From assembly GCA_900073065.1 (NCBI GenBank), contig FJOG01000045.1, forward strand, positions 81,116-145,115: 64,000 nt of DNA, written 5' to 3'. The translations under genes and the position numbers were made by a program. Under the pieces are notes generated by a model that was not told the origin of the DNA, made no database searches, and worked only from the letters and a program-made list of their open reading frames with translations. The stretch comes from Phialocephala subalpina (taxonomy: Eukaryota > Ascomycota > Leotiomycetes > Helotiales > Mollisiaceae). Numbering within the stretch: the stretch's first letter is position 1; the number at the start of each line of letters is the position of its first letter. Positions 43,571 through 54,903 of this stretch are shown here, in pieces.

Positions 43571-45142
43571 CTAACTCAACCCCCTCTCCCAAGCATTCGG
43601 AGCCTCCACCAATGTCGGCCCCGGCGTACCAGGCGCCTCAACCCTCCCAGGCACTTGTCCATGTCCCTGCATCTGTCCTGGGTTCGGGCTCGGACTGGGA
43701 CTCCCACCATATTGCTGTTGTCCTCCCTGGAATGCTCCGTATTGATGCTGCGGAGGCGGCGAAAAGCCCCCAGCACTCGGCGGTGGAGGAGTCGGGTATC
43801 CACTCACGCCTACAACAGGAGTTTTATATTCTGAGATCGGAGATACAGTGTATGTTCCTTGATGTTGGACGTTTTGCATCCTAAGATTTGATCAGCATTG
43901 TGAAAATACGGTTCTCAGCTCCTCGACCAGCGCGAAGCCCCAGATCCAAGAACAAACGGCTTTGGCATATCCCCAAACTCCAAGTTCCCAACAGATGGGG
44001 AGAAATTCATAAGGAAACAAAACCTACCTCTCCTGTCCACCCTGGCTATACCCAGGAGGAAACGCATACCCCTGCCCCGGATTCGAGTTCGAGTTATTGT
44101 TCGCAGCAGCAGCCCTCCTCTTCTTCTTCCCCAAACAATGCCTCCAAACCAGCAACACAACAGCGATCAAAATAACAGCCGCACCACAACAAATCCCAAT
44201 CAATGCTCCTTTCGTTAGAGTTATGCTCGCCGTCGCTCCTCCACTCGGGTTCGAGCTTGAACTCGCTCCTGTACCAGCACTTGTAGCAGTCGCTGTTGAT
44301 CCTCCCACAGCAGTGACGATCGTGGTCACGCCTCCACCCGACAGTGTACTTGTGAGCGTTGCTGTGCTTTTCACTGTGTTGACGGAATTCGAGACGACGG
44401 TGGTTACGGCAGCTCCTCCGACTTGAGAAGCGGGAGTTGCGATCAAGGAGGAAGCGACGGCTTGGTCCATAGGTTCGCAGATACCGGCGTAGCCGTGCAG
44501 GGGGAGGACACCATATTGGCCTGGTTCGCAGCAGAAATAACTTCCCGACGAAGTGAGTGCGTACCTGGTTTGGGGAGTCAGTCCTTGAATTTGTTGGAGG
44601 TGGTTTATGGAGAGTTGGGGCGAGTCGCCAACGGAATTGCCGAGAAGGAGTGGGAAGGGTTTCCACTTACATATCCCAACTAGAGTTGGCGCAGACGGGA
44701 ACATTTTGGACGACGTTTACGCAATCCGCAGCTATTATATCACAATCAGCATTCAATTCCTACATTCCTTTCCTTCCATCGTCTTTATCTCTCTTCCTAT
44801 TTCTTATGATGGAATGGAAATGGAACTCGCGCGAGAAAAGGAAGAACAGGACGTACAAGAAGGACAGCAATAAGGTCTAATACTCCCCGAGCAAGTCTGG
44901 CCCGAAGGACAACATGTTGGGTTTATAGATCCAGAGCCGGTGTCGCATGCAACGGGTGCGTCGGAGGGACAGGTCGAGCCTGGGAGGCCGAGGGCCCAGC
45001 CGCCGTTGTAGGTCGCTCGCCGCGATACATCGAGTTGCTGCACTCTCGGTGCCCGCTGGAGGGCTTGTGCTGTTGAGAAGAGAGAGGGGAGGAAGAGCAG
45101 AGGTAGGACGGAGAGGGGTGGAATTGTGGATATGGTGGTCAT
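43571..45142 (-). CDS. single-pass cell-surface protein: Cys-rich ectodomain, Ser/Thr stalk, TM, Pro/Gln cytoplasmic tail
   Basis: Four exons (45142-44857, 44731-44671, 44564-44028, 43880-43571) give about 397 aa with all phases consistent. A signal peptide (LSVLPLLFLPSLFSTAQALQ) leads to a Cys-rich module: CPSDAPVACDTGSGSINPTC, CPSGQTC, PYCCPS, then ADCVNVVQNVPVCANSSW and SYFCCEPGQYGVLPLHGYAG. A long Ser/Thr/Val-rich stalk follows. The transmembrane helix is ALIGICCGAAVILIAVVLLV, followed by the basic stop-transfer segment GKKKRRAAAA. The cytoplasmic tail is rich in Pro, Gly and Gln (GAFQGGQQQYGGSPSPSPNP). This layout resembles fungal wall-stress or surface sensors of Wsc/Mid2 type, but no WSC signature is present, so the role is inference. 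Confidence 0.8.
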
Positions 45143-46381
45143 TTTGGAGGGAAAAAACGAGTGTGATGAGGGGAAATAGATCAGATGCGGAAGGAGGAAG
45201 AAGGGAGAGAAAGAGATCGTCCCATGATGGCGGAAGGGAACAAGCTGGTGAAGGACGCCATGTTAGGGGCTTGGTAACACAACACCATGGCAGCACTTGC
45301 TCACGATCCTACATCTGCCAAGGATGGCACTCGTTCGCGCCTTGGACCCTCCATAGGCATCTCCTCATTCGCCAAAGGAGAATACCCAAGAGCAGATGTT
45401 ACCAAAGAAGCAAAGCCACAGCACTTGGCAACGAACCAAATCTCGGATGAGAACTATAATTGAACTTCAGTTGCGGTTTGGAAAAGGGGAAAGACAAGTG
45501 CGGCTGAGCTGCATGCAAAATCCGAATGTTGCAGGGTTGTGATTCGTCGCTTGACGTGTGGAAGTAAGCCATCGGTACTTGCCAGATGGAACAACACCAA
45601 CGAAAAAGCAAGACAGGTTAAGATGATTTATGCATATTTCCGTCGCACCAGTTTGAAACGAGGGCCTGGAACAGTTTTGTACCGTCTGGTTGAGTTGGGT
45701 TCGAGGCGTGACTCTCCTCGTGATCTGATATCTGCTAGTGGAACGGAAGTTGGGATTGACCTCACGATGAAAAGTGAGGAAAGGGTTTGGGTGGCCGAAT
45801 CTCTCATTTATCTGTCTCTGACGAGGGCGTTCATCTAGTTTTCCGCATGCGGACAAACTCAAAGCATCATGATCCTCAAGATCACTCCACACAACAACCG
45901 CTCCAGCATCCCCATGCATCCCAACAGAAAACCAACCAAGGAGATGAGTGGTGCGAAGAGATCGCCCTATCTATGTGGTGAACACCCTTTCCTCCCTATC
46001 CACAACTTTCCGCCCCACAGAGGCTTCCAATATGTGAATATCCAAGAGGAAAAGGGATATTCGAAAGCAAGCGCATTCCTTCCATTTCCGATTCCGTGAT
46101 CCAAAACAGCGAAGCAAGGGTATATTAAAGAGTGGAGGATGATGTTAAGTCATCGGAAGGTGGCCAACCTCATGATGAAGGGAAATGAGCAGCGATGGGA
46201 CGCATGCTATTTCCAAATGGTCCAATCTGATGGAGATAGCAGTCGTCCTCTGTACAATTTGACACCGGTGCTGAGTACCTGACGCAACACTACGCAACTT
46301 TAGATGGTCTTGGGAGATTTGGAATTCCTGTCACACATCACTTCGTCAGCACTTTATTTCATCCGAAGTGGAAAGGCAGGC
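45143..46381. other. intergenic, nothing recognised
   Basis: About 1.24 kb. Frames of up to 150 codons exist on both strands (for example 45467-45919 minus). They overlap each other, lack motifs and have no splice pattern. Confidence 0.35.
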
Positions 46382-47300
46382 TTACCCCATCTCCACAATA
46401 TCGTCGACATGATTGCAAAGCGCCACGAACAGATCAAAGAAAAGTTTACCTCCACTCTCCATTTCTGTCTGCATGGTTCCGCTCCTCTTAAACGTCTTGC
46501 GACATCTAATAATCAGAGCCAGATAATGAGCGCGGAGCCGCGAATCCGAGTCCGGCGTGTTGTCATACGCATACCGCGCAGAACGCAGAATCGTAGCGAC
46601 CTCGATACCGCTCTGCAGACCTTGCTTCCGAAGCGCAAGGCGTTTGAGTTCCTCGAGGCCGTACTTTTCTGCGGCGCAATATATGACGGTGTCCTTCAGA
46701 AGGTGTTCTCCCACGCTGGTGATGTAGGTTGTGGCTTCGACGGAGCCGCGGCCACCTGTATTTTCGGGGTTGGGTGAGCTCACTGCGTCTTCGAGTTCCC
46801 AAGAGTTTCTACGCTTGTTGTGTAACAAGCGGGGGTAGTAGTCGCCCTTCTGCACAGTATGCGATCAGTATATATGCTTCCAATATGTCTCGAAGTGAGT
46901 GGCAGACGTACGTAGAGATACTCGAGAACGCAGGAGAAGATTTCAGGTTCCTCGTCTGGAAGATCGATCCTCTTGCTCTCAGCCTCGAGGAATTGGCCTC
47001 TACAAGCCGCCGCAAAGAACGGCGACGCAGAAAGCACATCCTCGTGGGCTGCGAAAAGCCGTCCGTCCTTGCCGACATTGAACGTTACTATCGGCGAGGT
47101 TAGAGTGCTGTTGTTCGCACACGTCAGTTGGGCTTCAATTCCGTTTGCGACAAGGCAACTCACCTCCCGACTGGCGGGCTCCGATCGAACGACTTCTGCA
47201 GTTTCGACAACTTGGCGGCATCCTTATAAGACTTCTTCAACTTGACAACCTTGTCCACGCGATCGTTGGTGCGGAAGGGGCGCTTGAACATTGAAGCCAT
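46382..47300 (-). CDS. BTB/POZ-domain protein
   Basis: Three exons (47300-47164, 47107-46912, 46849-46382) with introns of 56 and 62 nt join in phase to about 266 aa. The N-terminal 45 residues are basic (MFKRPFRTNDRVDKVVKLKK). The BTB core runs about 50-115: SPIVTFNVGKDGRLFAAHED, VLSASPFFAAACRGQFLEAE, IDLPDEEPEIFSCVLEYLY. The C-terminal half continues the BTB-associated helices (VYIAAEKYGL-like: DTVIYCAAEKYGLEELKRLA). Fungal BTB proteins of this size are common and mostly unstudied. They may dimerise or bind cullin-3, but no Kelch or BACK domain is evident here. Confidence 0.88.
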
Positions 47301-47998
47301 GGTGTATTGACGTTGAGTCTGTGCTTATCGGGATGGTGGGGTATGTTGAAGGAGTGACGAAAAGAGTGTCGAGGGGTTGAAGACTGACGCACAAATGATT
47401 GACAGGGTCCTGGAAGAGATCTCCAGATATTCAATGAAAGTCTGAAGATTCTTGTGAAGTATTTGCGACCCGAGGTGTGGTGAGGAGGGAAGAAGGGAAG
47501 ACGCGCGAAATGCGTGGATGATATACCTGCCAGCATGCCTGGTTGCCTGGCAAACATCGCACGTGATAGGAGAAGCTGCAGAGGTCTAAGTTAGGCATGG
47601 AAGTGATTCCGTTTGGAGAGCATGGTTGGGATGTGCCTGGATTGCATATTTAACTTTGTGGTTGTACCTGTTGTTATTCGTCCACATGTCATGCAGGACA
47701 CTCGTCAGTGTTGATGCCTGTCCAAGGAAAATGAAGCGGAGGACTTCAAGCGGGTGTTTTCAGGCGGGATGGTGGGCGCAGCAACAAGCGAATCAGGTAC
47801 GACCATCACTGAAGGGCATTGACCAGAACTTGGCAGCACAACCGAGTGAGGCTCGAAATGGTGACCACCAGCATCGATATCCAATTTCTAGTACAGGTCA
47901 TTGATATTACTTAAGGATGGCCGTGACACTTTCTCAGTTTACTCGTGTTTAATTGTCAAATAAAGATCTCAAAAAAGATCACTCGGTCCTGTGCAGGC
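47301..47998. other. intergenic, nothing recognised
   Basis: About 700 bp between the BTB gene start and the 3' end of the dioxygenase, both minus strand. Short frames only. Confidence 0.35.
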
Positions 47999-49134
47999 TC
48001 AGGGCAGTCCCTGTCTCTGATCAGTATGCTCATTCAATCCCCAAGCCTGCGAACTCCCATCATGCACAGTTGCTCTTCTCATATCCCTCTTATATTTCCC
48101 TTCAAACGAACCCCCTACAGCTCGGTGCATCACGCAAGTGTTATCCCATATCACCAAATCCCCCACATTCTCCCATTCAACTTCGAACACATATCTCGGC
48201 TGTTTGGCATGACCATAGAGTCGATCAAGCAATTCTTTCGATGCTTCGGGATCCATGCCCTCAATATGATGTGCGTGGGCAGCAATGTACAAGTTCATTC
48301 TCCCCGAAGACTCATGGACTTGGACGAGTCGATGTCTACCCATCGGGGACTCAGCAGGGTTGAGCTTGGCGAAGTATTCCGGTGCTGCAAGCTTCTTGGA
48401 ATGCAGCAAGGAGTGGTTGGCTATGTAGTTATTTGTCAAGAGATCCTCCTTCAGGCTTCCAGGGAGATCATCGAACGCGCTGCGGGTATCAGCAAATGCT
48501 GTACTGCCACCCGTTCCAGGAGGTGGTAGTTCGTGTGCCAGCAGAAGGGAGTAACCAGCTCGACGAGGATTGAAGGATGAGTCCACGTGGAAGAGAGCAT
48601 TGCCCTAAATAATCTCAGTGTCAGCAAATTTCAACCAAGAAAAGTGATACTAGAAGATAGGAGCTCGTGCACCTTGTTCGCCTGACCTCTCGGGCTCTCT
48701 GGATCAACAAGTGTCCCATCTAACTCGACATTGCTCACATCGAATAATTCATCGTAGTCTAGTCGGTTTTTGCGACCTGCTGCCAGGTATGGCTTGATAT
48801 CATCAAGTTCTCCGAATCTTCTGGCGAATTCAACGTGCCTTTTGTCATCTAGAGATGTACTTCGGAAAACGAGAACTCCATACTGCAAGGATAATTAATT
48901 TAGCAAGTAATTAAATGTTGCGAATTGTCTACCGACCTTGGAGATTGCTGCAAGGATTTCGTCGAAAATTTCGTCTGATATCGGAGAAGAGAAGTCTACG
49001 CCGCTGATTTGAGCCCCGAATGTTTTGTGAAGTTTCTGAATCTTGATGATATTGAAATCCAAATTATTAGTTGAATGGACTAGTTCCGGCATTATGGGCA
49101 ACGGGTCTCGAAACCGGACTGAGTTGGCAAGCAT
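47999..49134 (-). CDS. TauD/TfdA-family Fe(II)/2-oxoglutarate-dependent dioxygenase
   Basis: Oxidises a small organic substrate with O2 and 2-oxoglutarate; relatives cleave taurine, other sulfonates or phenoxyacetates. Three exons (49134-48937, 48882-48673, 48604-47999) with introns of 54 and 68 nt give 337 aa, the usual size. N-terminal family motif: KTFGAQISGVDFSSPISDEI; then YGVLVFRSTSLDDKRHVEFA and RFGELDD. The iron ligands are H142-x-D144 (ALFHVDSSFNP, formed across the exon 2/3 junction) and His296 (NTCVMHRAVGG). The 2-oxoglutarate-binding Arg lies in KRDMRRATVHD (about 312-313). HDDGSSQAWGL-like C-terminus. There is no signal peptide, so it is cytosolic. It is divergent from a Zn2Cys6 regulator 350 bp away, a typical enzyme/activator pair. 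The substrate cannot be told from sequence. Confidence 0.93.
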
Positions 49135-49484
49135 TCACTTTGAAAAAGGGAAATTTGGAAGCAAAAGTTTCCGCGAAATAGTGAAAGAAGAGTTGATTCA
49201 TTGAAGCTGTTGAAGTCATATAGATGTATTATATCTCGAGTTCACTTGTGGCCGTTCTGCTTGCACTTTACTTCCATCTATAGCCGATGCGGGGAAGGTG
49301 AGGGCTGACTGCGGAGAAATGATCATCGCCAGGGGTTCTGCCCACATCTCTTCCTCCGTCTACTACCGATTCTAACAATATTTCGTGCATTCATAACATA
49401 CGAGTCTTTATCACTTGGAGATAGGATGAGATCCTAACAGGTCTCTCCCAAATTGCAGTCTGCGACTCAAGAACATAATACACA
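49135..49484. promoter_or_regulatory. 350 bp bidirectional promoter, dioxygenase / Zn2Cys6 regulator
   Basis: The start codons of the minus-strand dioxygenase (49134) and the plus-strand transcription factor (49485) enclose 350 bp. Both promoters must lie here. I did not find a convincing CGG-type palindrome by eye. Confidence 0.6.
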
Positions 49485-51830
49485 ATGACGCGTAGCACTG
49501 GAGATCGGCTATATCGAGCCTGTGAAAGATGTCGCAAAAGGAAATCTAAGTGTGATTTGTAAGGTGTTTTCTAAAAGGCTCTTAACCCTGTTTTACCTCC
49601 ATCTGACTAGTAACAGAAACCGCATCGGAGTGCGTGGAAGACCTCCATGTGCAGAATGCTTTCGGACAGGCTATGACTGCACCTTGGCCGGCTCTAGACG
49701 GGGTGGGAATTATAGCCACCTTCGAAAACGAAAGAATGGAAACATTCAACGTGCAGAGAGCTCGATTTCTCAATCACCAGCAATCAGAGGCAGTTCTCCG
49801 GCTATAACCGATAGAGTTGACGCTGAAGCGTTTGGAAGGGACGAACAAGATGACGAGACAATGTGTGCGGAACTCAAGAATCCCTTCGATGCTTTACAAA
49901 TCCTTGCAAAGGCTGCTGCCACTGATCATGGTTCGTCGGATCATAACAATGGCTTGCCCGGCCTTAGCAAATTACCGCTTGACCTGAGTGAAGATCGTGA
50001 TGATCTTGGTGATGGTACACTACACCCTACTAATTCTGACCAAAGACCTGTCGGGACCGCGGACCTCAATCGAGGAATGGAAGATTACGAATTGGTAACT
50101 AATGGGACTCTGGATATTGAGGTCATATCAGAACTACTTCGAAAGTAAGTTTTCATCAGCCGAGTTGGTAGTCATGTACACTGAAATAAAGGGTGGGTAG
50201 TTACGAGGAGAAATACCACGCATTCGTTCCTTTGGTGCCAAAGCATGTTCTCGCACCACTTAATATCCATCAATCCATGATAGACGAAAGGTTCATTCTC
50301 ACAGCTATCTTAACAATCGCATCGAAAGATGACGCCTGTCTCGAAACTATCCACAGAAATTGCTGGGTATACATGAAGAAGCTGCTGCTCGAAGTACTTC
50401 TCGGGCTTCCTTCAGCACAACGAATCGGGACGGTCGAGGGTCTACTGTTACTCTCGGAATGGGTACCGTACATCCAACTTGAAGAGAACTCTTCGCATGG
50501 AATACAACGAGGAATACTTGGTTGCACTGAAGACAGCGCAGCCTGGTCGCTTGTAGGGCAAGCAGTTCGACAAGCGTATCTTCTGCGTCTCGACCGGACT
50601 TCCTTCCGCCGGGAAGATTCAAAGGAACCGAAGGAGCGGTTAGATCGAAAGCGTTTAGCATGGACTTGTAAGCGGTTTGCCTCCTGGGATTGAGATGTCC
50701 GACTGACATTCGACGCAGTCGTATATCTGGCTGATCGACAAATCTCAGTACGGATGGGCCAGTCATTCTGGTCCAGAGGCCCTTCACTATCAACAAAGTT
50801 CACCGCAGTCGACTTCCCCACCCTACAACCCAATTCGAGCGCAGAAGAGGACTATGCGTCCGTTCTGCAGGCAACTATTGAGCTCACTCAGCTACTACAT
50901 AATGTTCACGACATCCTCTATACTTCGAAATCTCGCACGCGGGAGATTATGCACATGGGTGACTACAGCAGGTATCTTGATGACTTCATGGCATCTCTCG
51001 CTGCATGGGATCGAATCTGGAGACCGCTCAATGTCTCGCCGAAGGTGAAAAGCACCCTTCGCCTCATGTATGAGTACTTGTGTCTATACGTGAATGCGTT
51101 TTCCCTTCAGGCCGTCATTTCACGATCATCTTGCTTGAAACAAGATGCAGCATCGGACAGCAAGGAACTGCAGCCACTCTTCCCACGTGGTGTTATGGCT
51201 TCTCCAGATGGCTGTTTCATCTTCGAGGCCATTCGCGCTGCGAAAGCAATACTGAACTACATCTTAGGGATGGATCCGGCGGCACATATCCGCTACCTAC
51301 CGTCCCGGTTCTATCTGTGAGTACTACTCTACCTCTGCCTAGGGTGGTATTTTTTTCAAATGCTCAAAATTCCCAGCTATGGCATCTACTCCGCCGTATT
51401 CCTCTGGCGTGCTAATATATTCGGCGCTTTGAACGCAGCGGATGAAAACGAACGAGTCGTCGAACTTGTACGTGGATTCATGACAGCTCTCGAGAATGCC
51501 GCAAGCAACGAGTATCATATTGCACAACGGTTTAGCCGACTCTTGAAGAGCCTTTGGTTTCCAAGCCTTGGGCAGACCTGTGCGAATGCGCGAACGATCC
51601 AAATGCAGATTGATAGCAATACTGAATTTACCACTGGTGCCCCAGCGATGAATAGCCCCCAAGCCCCCGAGGTGCCGCAGAGTACGGACCCAGAACTTCA
51701 TGGGTTTATACTGGAAACGATGAGTCTCGATCCATTCTGTGGAAGCTTCTCGGGGCTGGGAGCTGACATTTTCGGATTCGGCCCAGAAGATGGCTTTAGC
51801 TTTCACGGATCAGGTTCCAGCTACCTCTGA
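49485..51830 (+). CDS. Zn2Cys6 fungal-specific transcription factor
   Basis: Five exons with introns 49559-49616, 50145-50200, 50668-50718, 51317-51376; all phases agree and give about 706 aa. The first intron splits the zinc cluster. After splicing it reads RACERCRKRKSKCDL followed by PPCAECFRTGYDCT, with Cys 13, 16, 23, 36, 39 and 46, the C6 pattern. A basic linker (GSRRGGNYSHLRKRKNG) follows. The middle homology region (Fungal_trans type) is seen in LVPKHVLAPLNIHQSMIDER, IGTVEGLLLLSEWVPYIQLE, AWSLVGQAVRQAYLLRLDRT and VYLADRQISVRMGQSFWSRG. The C-terminus has an acidic/aromatic stretch (FSGLGADIFGFGPEDGF) that could activate. It probably controls the divergent dioxygenase (inference from context). 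Confidence 0.93.
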
Positions 51831-52372
51831 CCGTCTTCGCAGGGCTCAGAAGGGAGAGATTGCTATAGCGAAGTGGGAATTCGCAAATTTGCCCGTATGT
51901 ACCCGAAATATTCCAACCGAGACTTGTTTTGTAGAACTCAAAGCCATTTCTTGCATGATGCTGACGGGGGAAGGGACTCGAGAATAGGAATCGAAGATAA
52001 CGGGAAGAGAGGTATGAGTAATCATGAAAGCAGTTGACAGGAAAGCGACTAGATGAGAAGGGTTGGATTTATTCAGGTACCACCTCAGAAAACACCCCCA
52101 ACACTAAATTTATCCTTATTCATAGCTCATCATAGCTGGTGGAGACGGCCATAACAGGTGAAAAATGACATGTAAGTAAGTGGATTGGTTGAGCTTATAT
52201 AGACGTAGGTAGTTGTTGATGAATGTATTATATATTATGTAAATTATGAACATGAAATAGATGGTAGAGATAATGGATGAAAATAAAAGGTATTGATCCT
52301 CCACGACGAGAGACGTGTGCCCGACCTCCAGAACTCCTCCTACTTTTCCCTCCATGCAAACGAACTTTCGTC
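51831..52372. other. convergent 3' region
   Basis: About 540 bp between the transcription factor (plus) and the J-protein (minus). AT-rich stretch at about 52180-52290. No gene is seen. Confidence 0.35.
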
Positions 52373-53809
52373 CTACATATGTGAAACGCCAAAACCAAAA
52401 TAATTAAACCCACCGGTATCCCCAAACTCCTTCGCCTTATCACAAGGATCAAACTCCAAACTGAAAAGCGAGTCCTCCATCTCCTCCCCCTGAGCACTCA
52501 ACCACTCACTATACTCCCTCAACAAGAGCAACTCCCTCCAACAAGCATGACAAGCAATCATCCCACACCCAGGACATTCAGCCGCCGCGCATTCTGCAAT
52601 GACCTGAAACGACGTCTGTTGACATCTTCCACATGTTTGTTCGCCGACCACGCGCTTCCATGTCCCTTCTAGATGCCATGGTCCTTCTGCGTCGTGCGAA
52701 ATTGGGGAGGGGACGTCGACTGCGGCTTTGACGCGAGAGAGGGCTTTCCAAATGTTGATTGCTTGGCCTCGGCGGTCGATCATGGAGAATAAGGGGGACT
52801 TAAGGTCGCGTGGACCGAGGATACCCAATGCTTCTCTGATTCGGTCTTGCCTTGCCTTTGCTTCGTCTGTCTCGTACTGTTTCCAGTCGCAGCGCATATT
52901 CTCGGTTATCGTCTCCAGTCGAGCATTTGCTTCTTCGATGGCGTGGACCAGCTTCACGGCGTATGCTCGTCGTCCATCTAGTAGCTTCTTGAGAATGAGA
53001 TGTTCGTCCTTGACCACCGCGCCAGCTTGTCTCGACCTCTCAGCAGCTTCGTAAAATCTCCTTGTAATCTGTTGGTCGGTTTCCCTCATCTGTCTCCCCA
53101 GATCGGCCTCCAGTTTCTGGATCTGCTGCTGACATTGCAATATCAGCAACATGTTCCCCGCCCTCTTTGCCTCCCAGCCCTTAAGTCGTCGCAGGTGATC
53201 ATGCCTCGCCATAACTTTCCAAGCCCGTGCTCGTCCTCTTCGTTCCGCATCTGCCTTCGCAGCTTTATCCTTCCCGGCGTCTTTCGAGCTGGAGGAGGTT
53301 CCCTCGGTCCTGAACCCTTGACTAGCATCCCTATCCCCATCCTCCCTCCTCCTCCTCGCCCTCTCTGCTCCATCCTCCCCACCCTTTCCATCCCCATCTC
53401 CCTCCTTATACCACTCATACCCCTTCCCTCCCTCCCAATCCCATTCCCACTTCCTCTTTACCCCTCCACTAGCCCCCGCCGCAGACCCAGCATTAGCACC
53501 AATCCCCAACCCAATCTTTATAACCCAATAATTCCTATCATATTCCCTCCTCTTCCCCTCATCTTTCAAACACTCCCAAGCTCTCAAGAGAGCCTGGAAC
53601 TCTTTCGTTGCGTTGGGGGATTTATTCTTGTCGGGGTGGAGGAGCAGGGCGAGGCGTTTGTAGGAGTCGCGGATTGTTTCGAGGGGGGCGGATTGGGGGA
53701 CGGAGAGGATCGCGTAGCTGGGTAATGTGAGTGACTGGGGATGGCTTGGGGGATGGGGATCGGGAGAGACGAACTAGTCTTCTTGGATTGAATTTAGGGG
53801 GTCGGCCAT
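52373..53809 (-). CDS. J-domain (DnaJ-type) co-chaperone with coiled-coil and C-terminal Cys-rich motif
   Basis: A short first exon (53809-53775) and a 57 nt intron (53718-53774) complete the J domain: EDYYAILSVPQSAPLETIRD, YKRLALLLHPDKNKSPNATK, FQALLRAWECLKDEGKRREY. HPD is at residues 39-41, so it should stimulate an Hsp70 ATPase. The product is about 459 aa. A charged, low-complexity region (about 95-190, with KAAKADAERRGRARAWKVM) leads to a long predicted coiled coil (LQCQQQIQKLEADLGRQMRE, LVHAIEEANARLETITENMR). Near the C-terminus two CxxC-type pairs (QTCGRCQQTSF, ECPGCGMIACHACW) suggest a zinc ribbon. There is no signal peptide or Gly/Phe region, so it is a type III (class C) J-protein. 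Client unknown. Confidence 0.9.
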
Positions 53810-54903
53810 GCCATTGTCGAGCTTTGTTTATGTTGAATTGTGGGTTCTCGAATAGACAGTTGTAGAGATGCAGTTCTCAGTCTTCCAAGCGGGGTTTCAA
53901 TCGGTTTGGCCTGATGTCAAGGTTGTGGCTTGCCGTGACAGAAGATCAGGGTCTAGTGAGGAGGGGAAGATAAGAGACGCGATGGGAGGGATGCATGGTG
54001 AAATTGAAAGAGCCTAGGTACGGGGTAATAGGCATAGTAGTGGTGAGGCTGGCACTGCACTGTGCCGTGTGTGGTGTTGGATTGGTTGGTGGCGGGGTGA
54101 GTTGTTGAGTGTCTGTGTGCCTAGGCAGGTTGCGGTGGATGTAATCGTTGAGTTTGAGGATGAACCGAGGCTTGTGGATAGGCTAAATTTATTTTGAGCG
54201 TGTGGATCTCTATCACAAGTTTATGCAGCATTGAACATCAGGATGATTGAACAATTTATGATCTTTCCTGGAGCTGAAAATGTCAAAGTAATAACCAAAA
54301 GACTTCACTTGAGGTTGAGAAGATTTATGATGTTCTTTGATAACGGAATGGCAACGAAACTCTCTCACATCACGTGCGCTTCTCCGTCGCCTCGGTTCCT
54401 TCCCTCGAGCTGGAAGCCTCCTTGTCTCTGAATGTCACTTACTTAGCGTCTGAGGCTGATGCTCTCCGCATTTCCTCCCTGTGTCTGGAAAATGCCATGC
54501 AGATCTGACAGGTCCAGACCAGTACCGAATTCTGGGGTTGGGAGTCAAGGGAGCCGAAGCCAGTAATTGCCGCCTTGATTCTCTCTTCAAGCCATCCGGC
54601 ACTTCACGCCTGCGAGCCGAAGGTGAGAGATCATAACCGCCAGTGTATTAGTGTTGTGATGCATCTGGATTGGACCGTCGCAAATGTAAAAAAGCCGAAG
54701 CCAGCAATTGAGTTTTCCACGGACAAGATCTTGAAGTCGCTTTGAATGGGAAGGTAGGTAGGTATTCAATGTCTGAAAGCAGGATATTAATTATTATGAA
54801 CGCCGTCCCAATGCTCTAGAGGTATCATGTCATCTATAAAACCTAAATATAAACGCCAACGCTATGCTCAAAACCATCGCTATACAGCAGCTCAACCATC
54901 TCT
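53810..54903. other. intergenic, nothing recognised
   Basis: About 1.1 kb including the J-protein promoter. The phrase GCCGAAGCCAG.AATT occurs twice (about 54554 and 54694), a short direct repeat of unknown meaning. No gene is seen. Confidence 0.35.

Noticed and set aside
43256..43834. 192-codon plus-strand frame
   Set aside because: Mostly antisense to the last exon of the surface protein; Pro/Ser/Arg composition without motif.
45467..45919. 150-codon minus-strand frame
   Set aside because: No homology, overlapping plus-strand frames of similar length, no splice or composition support.
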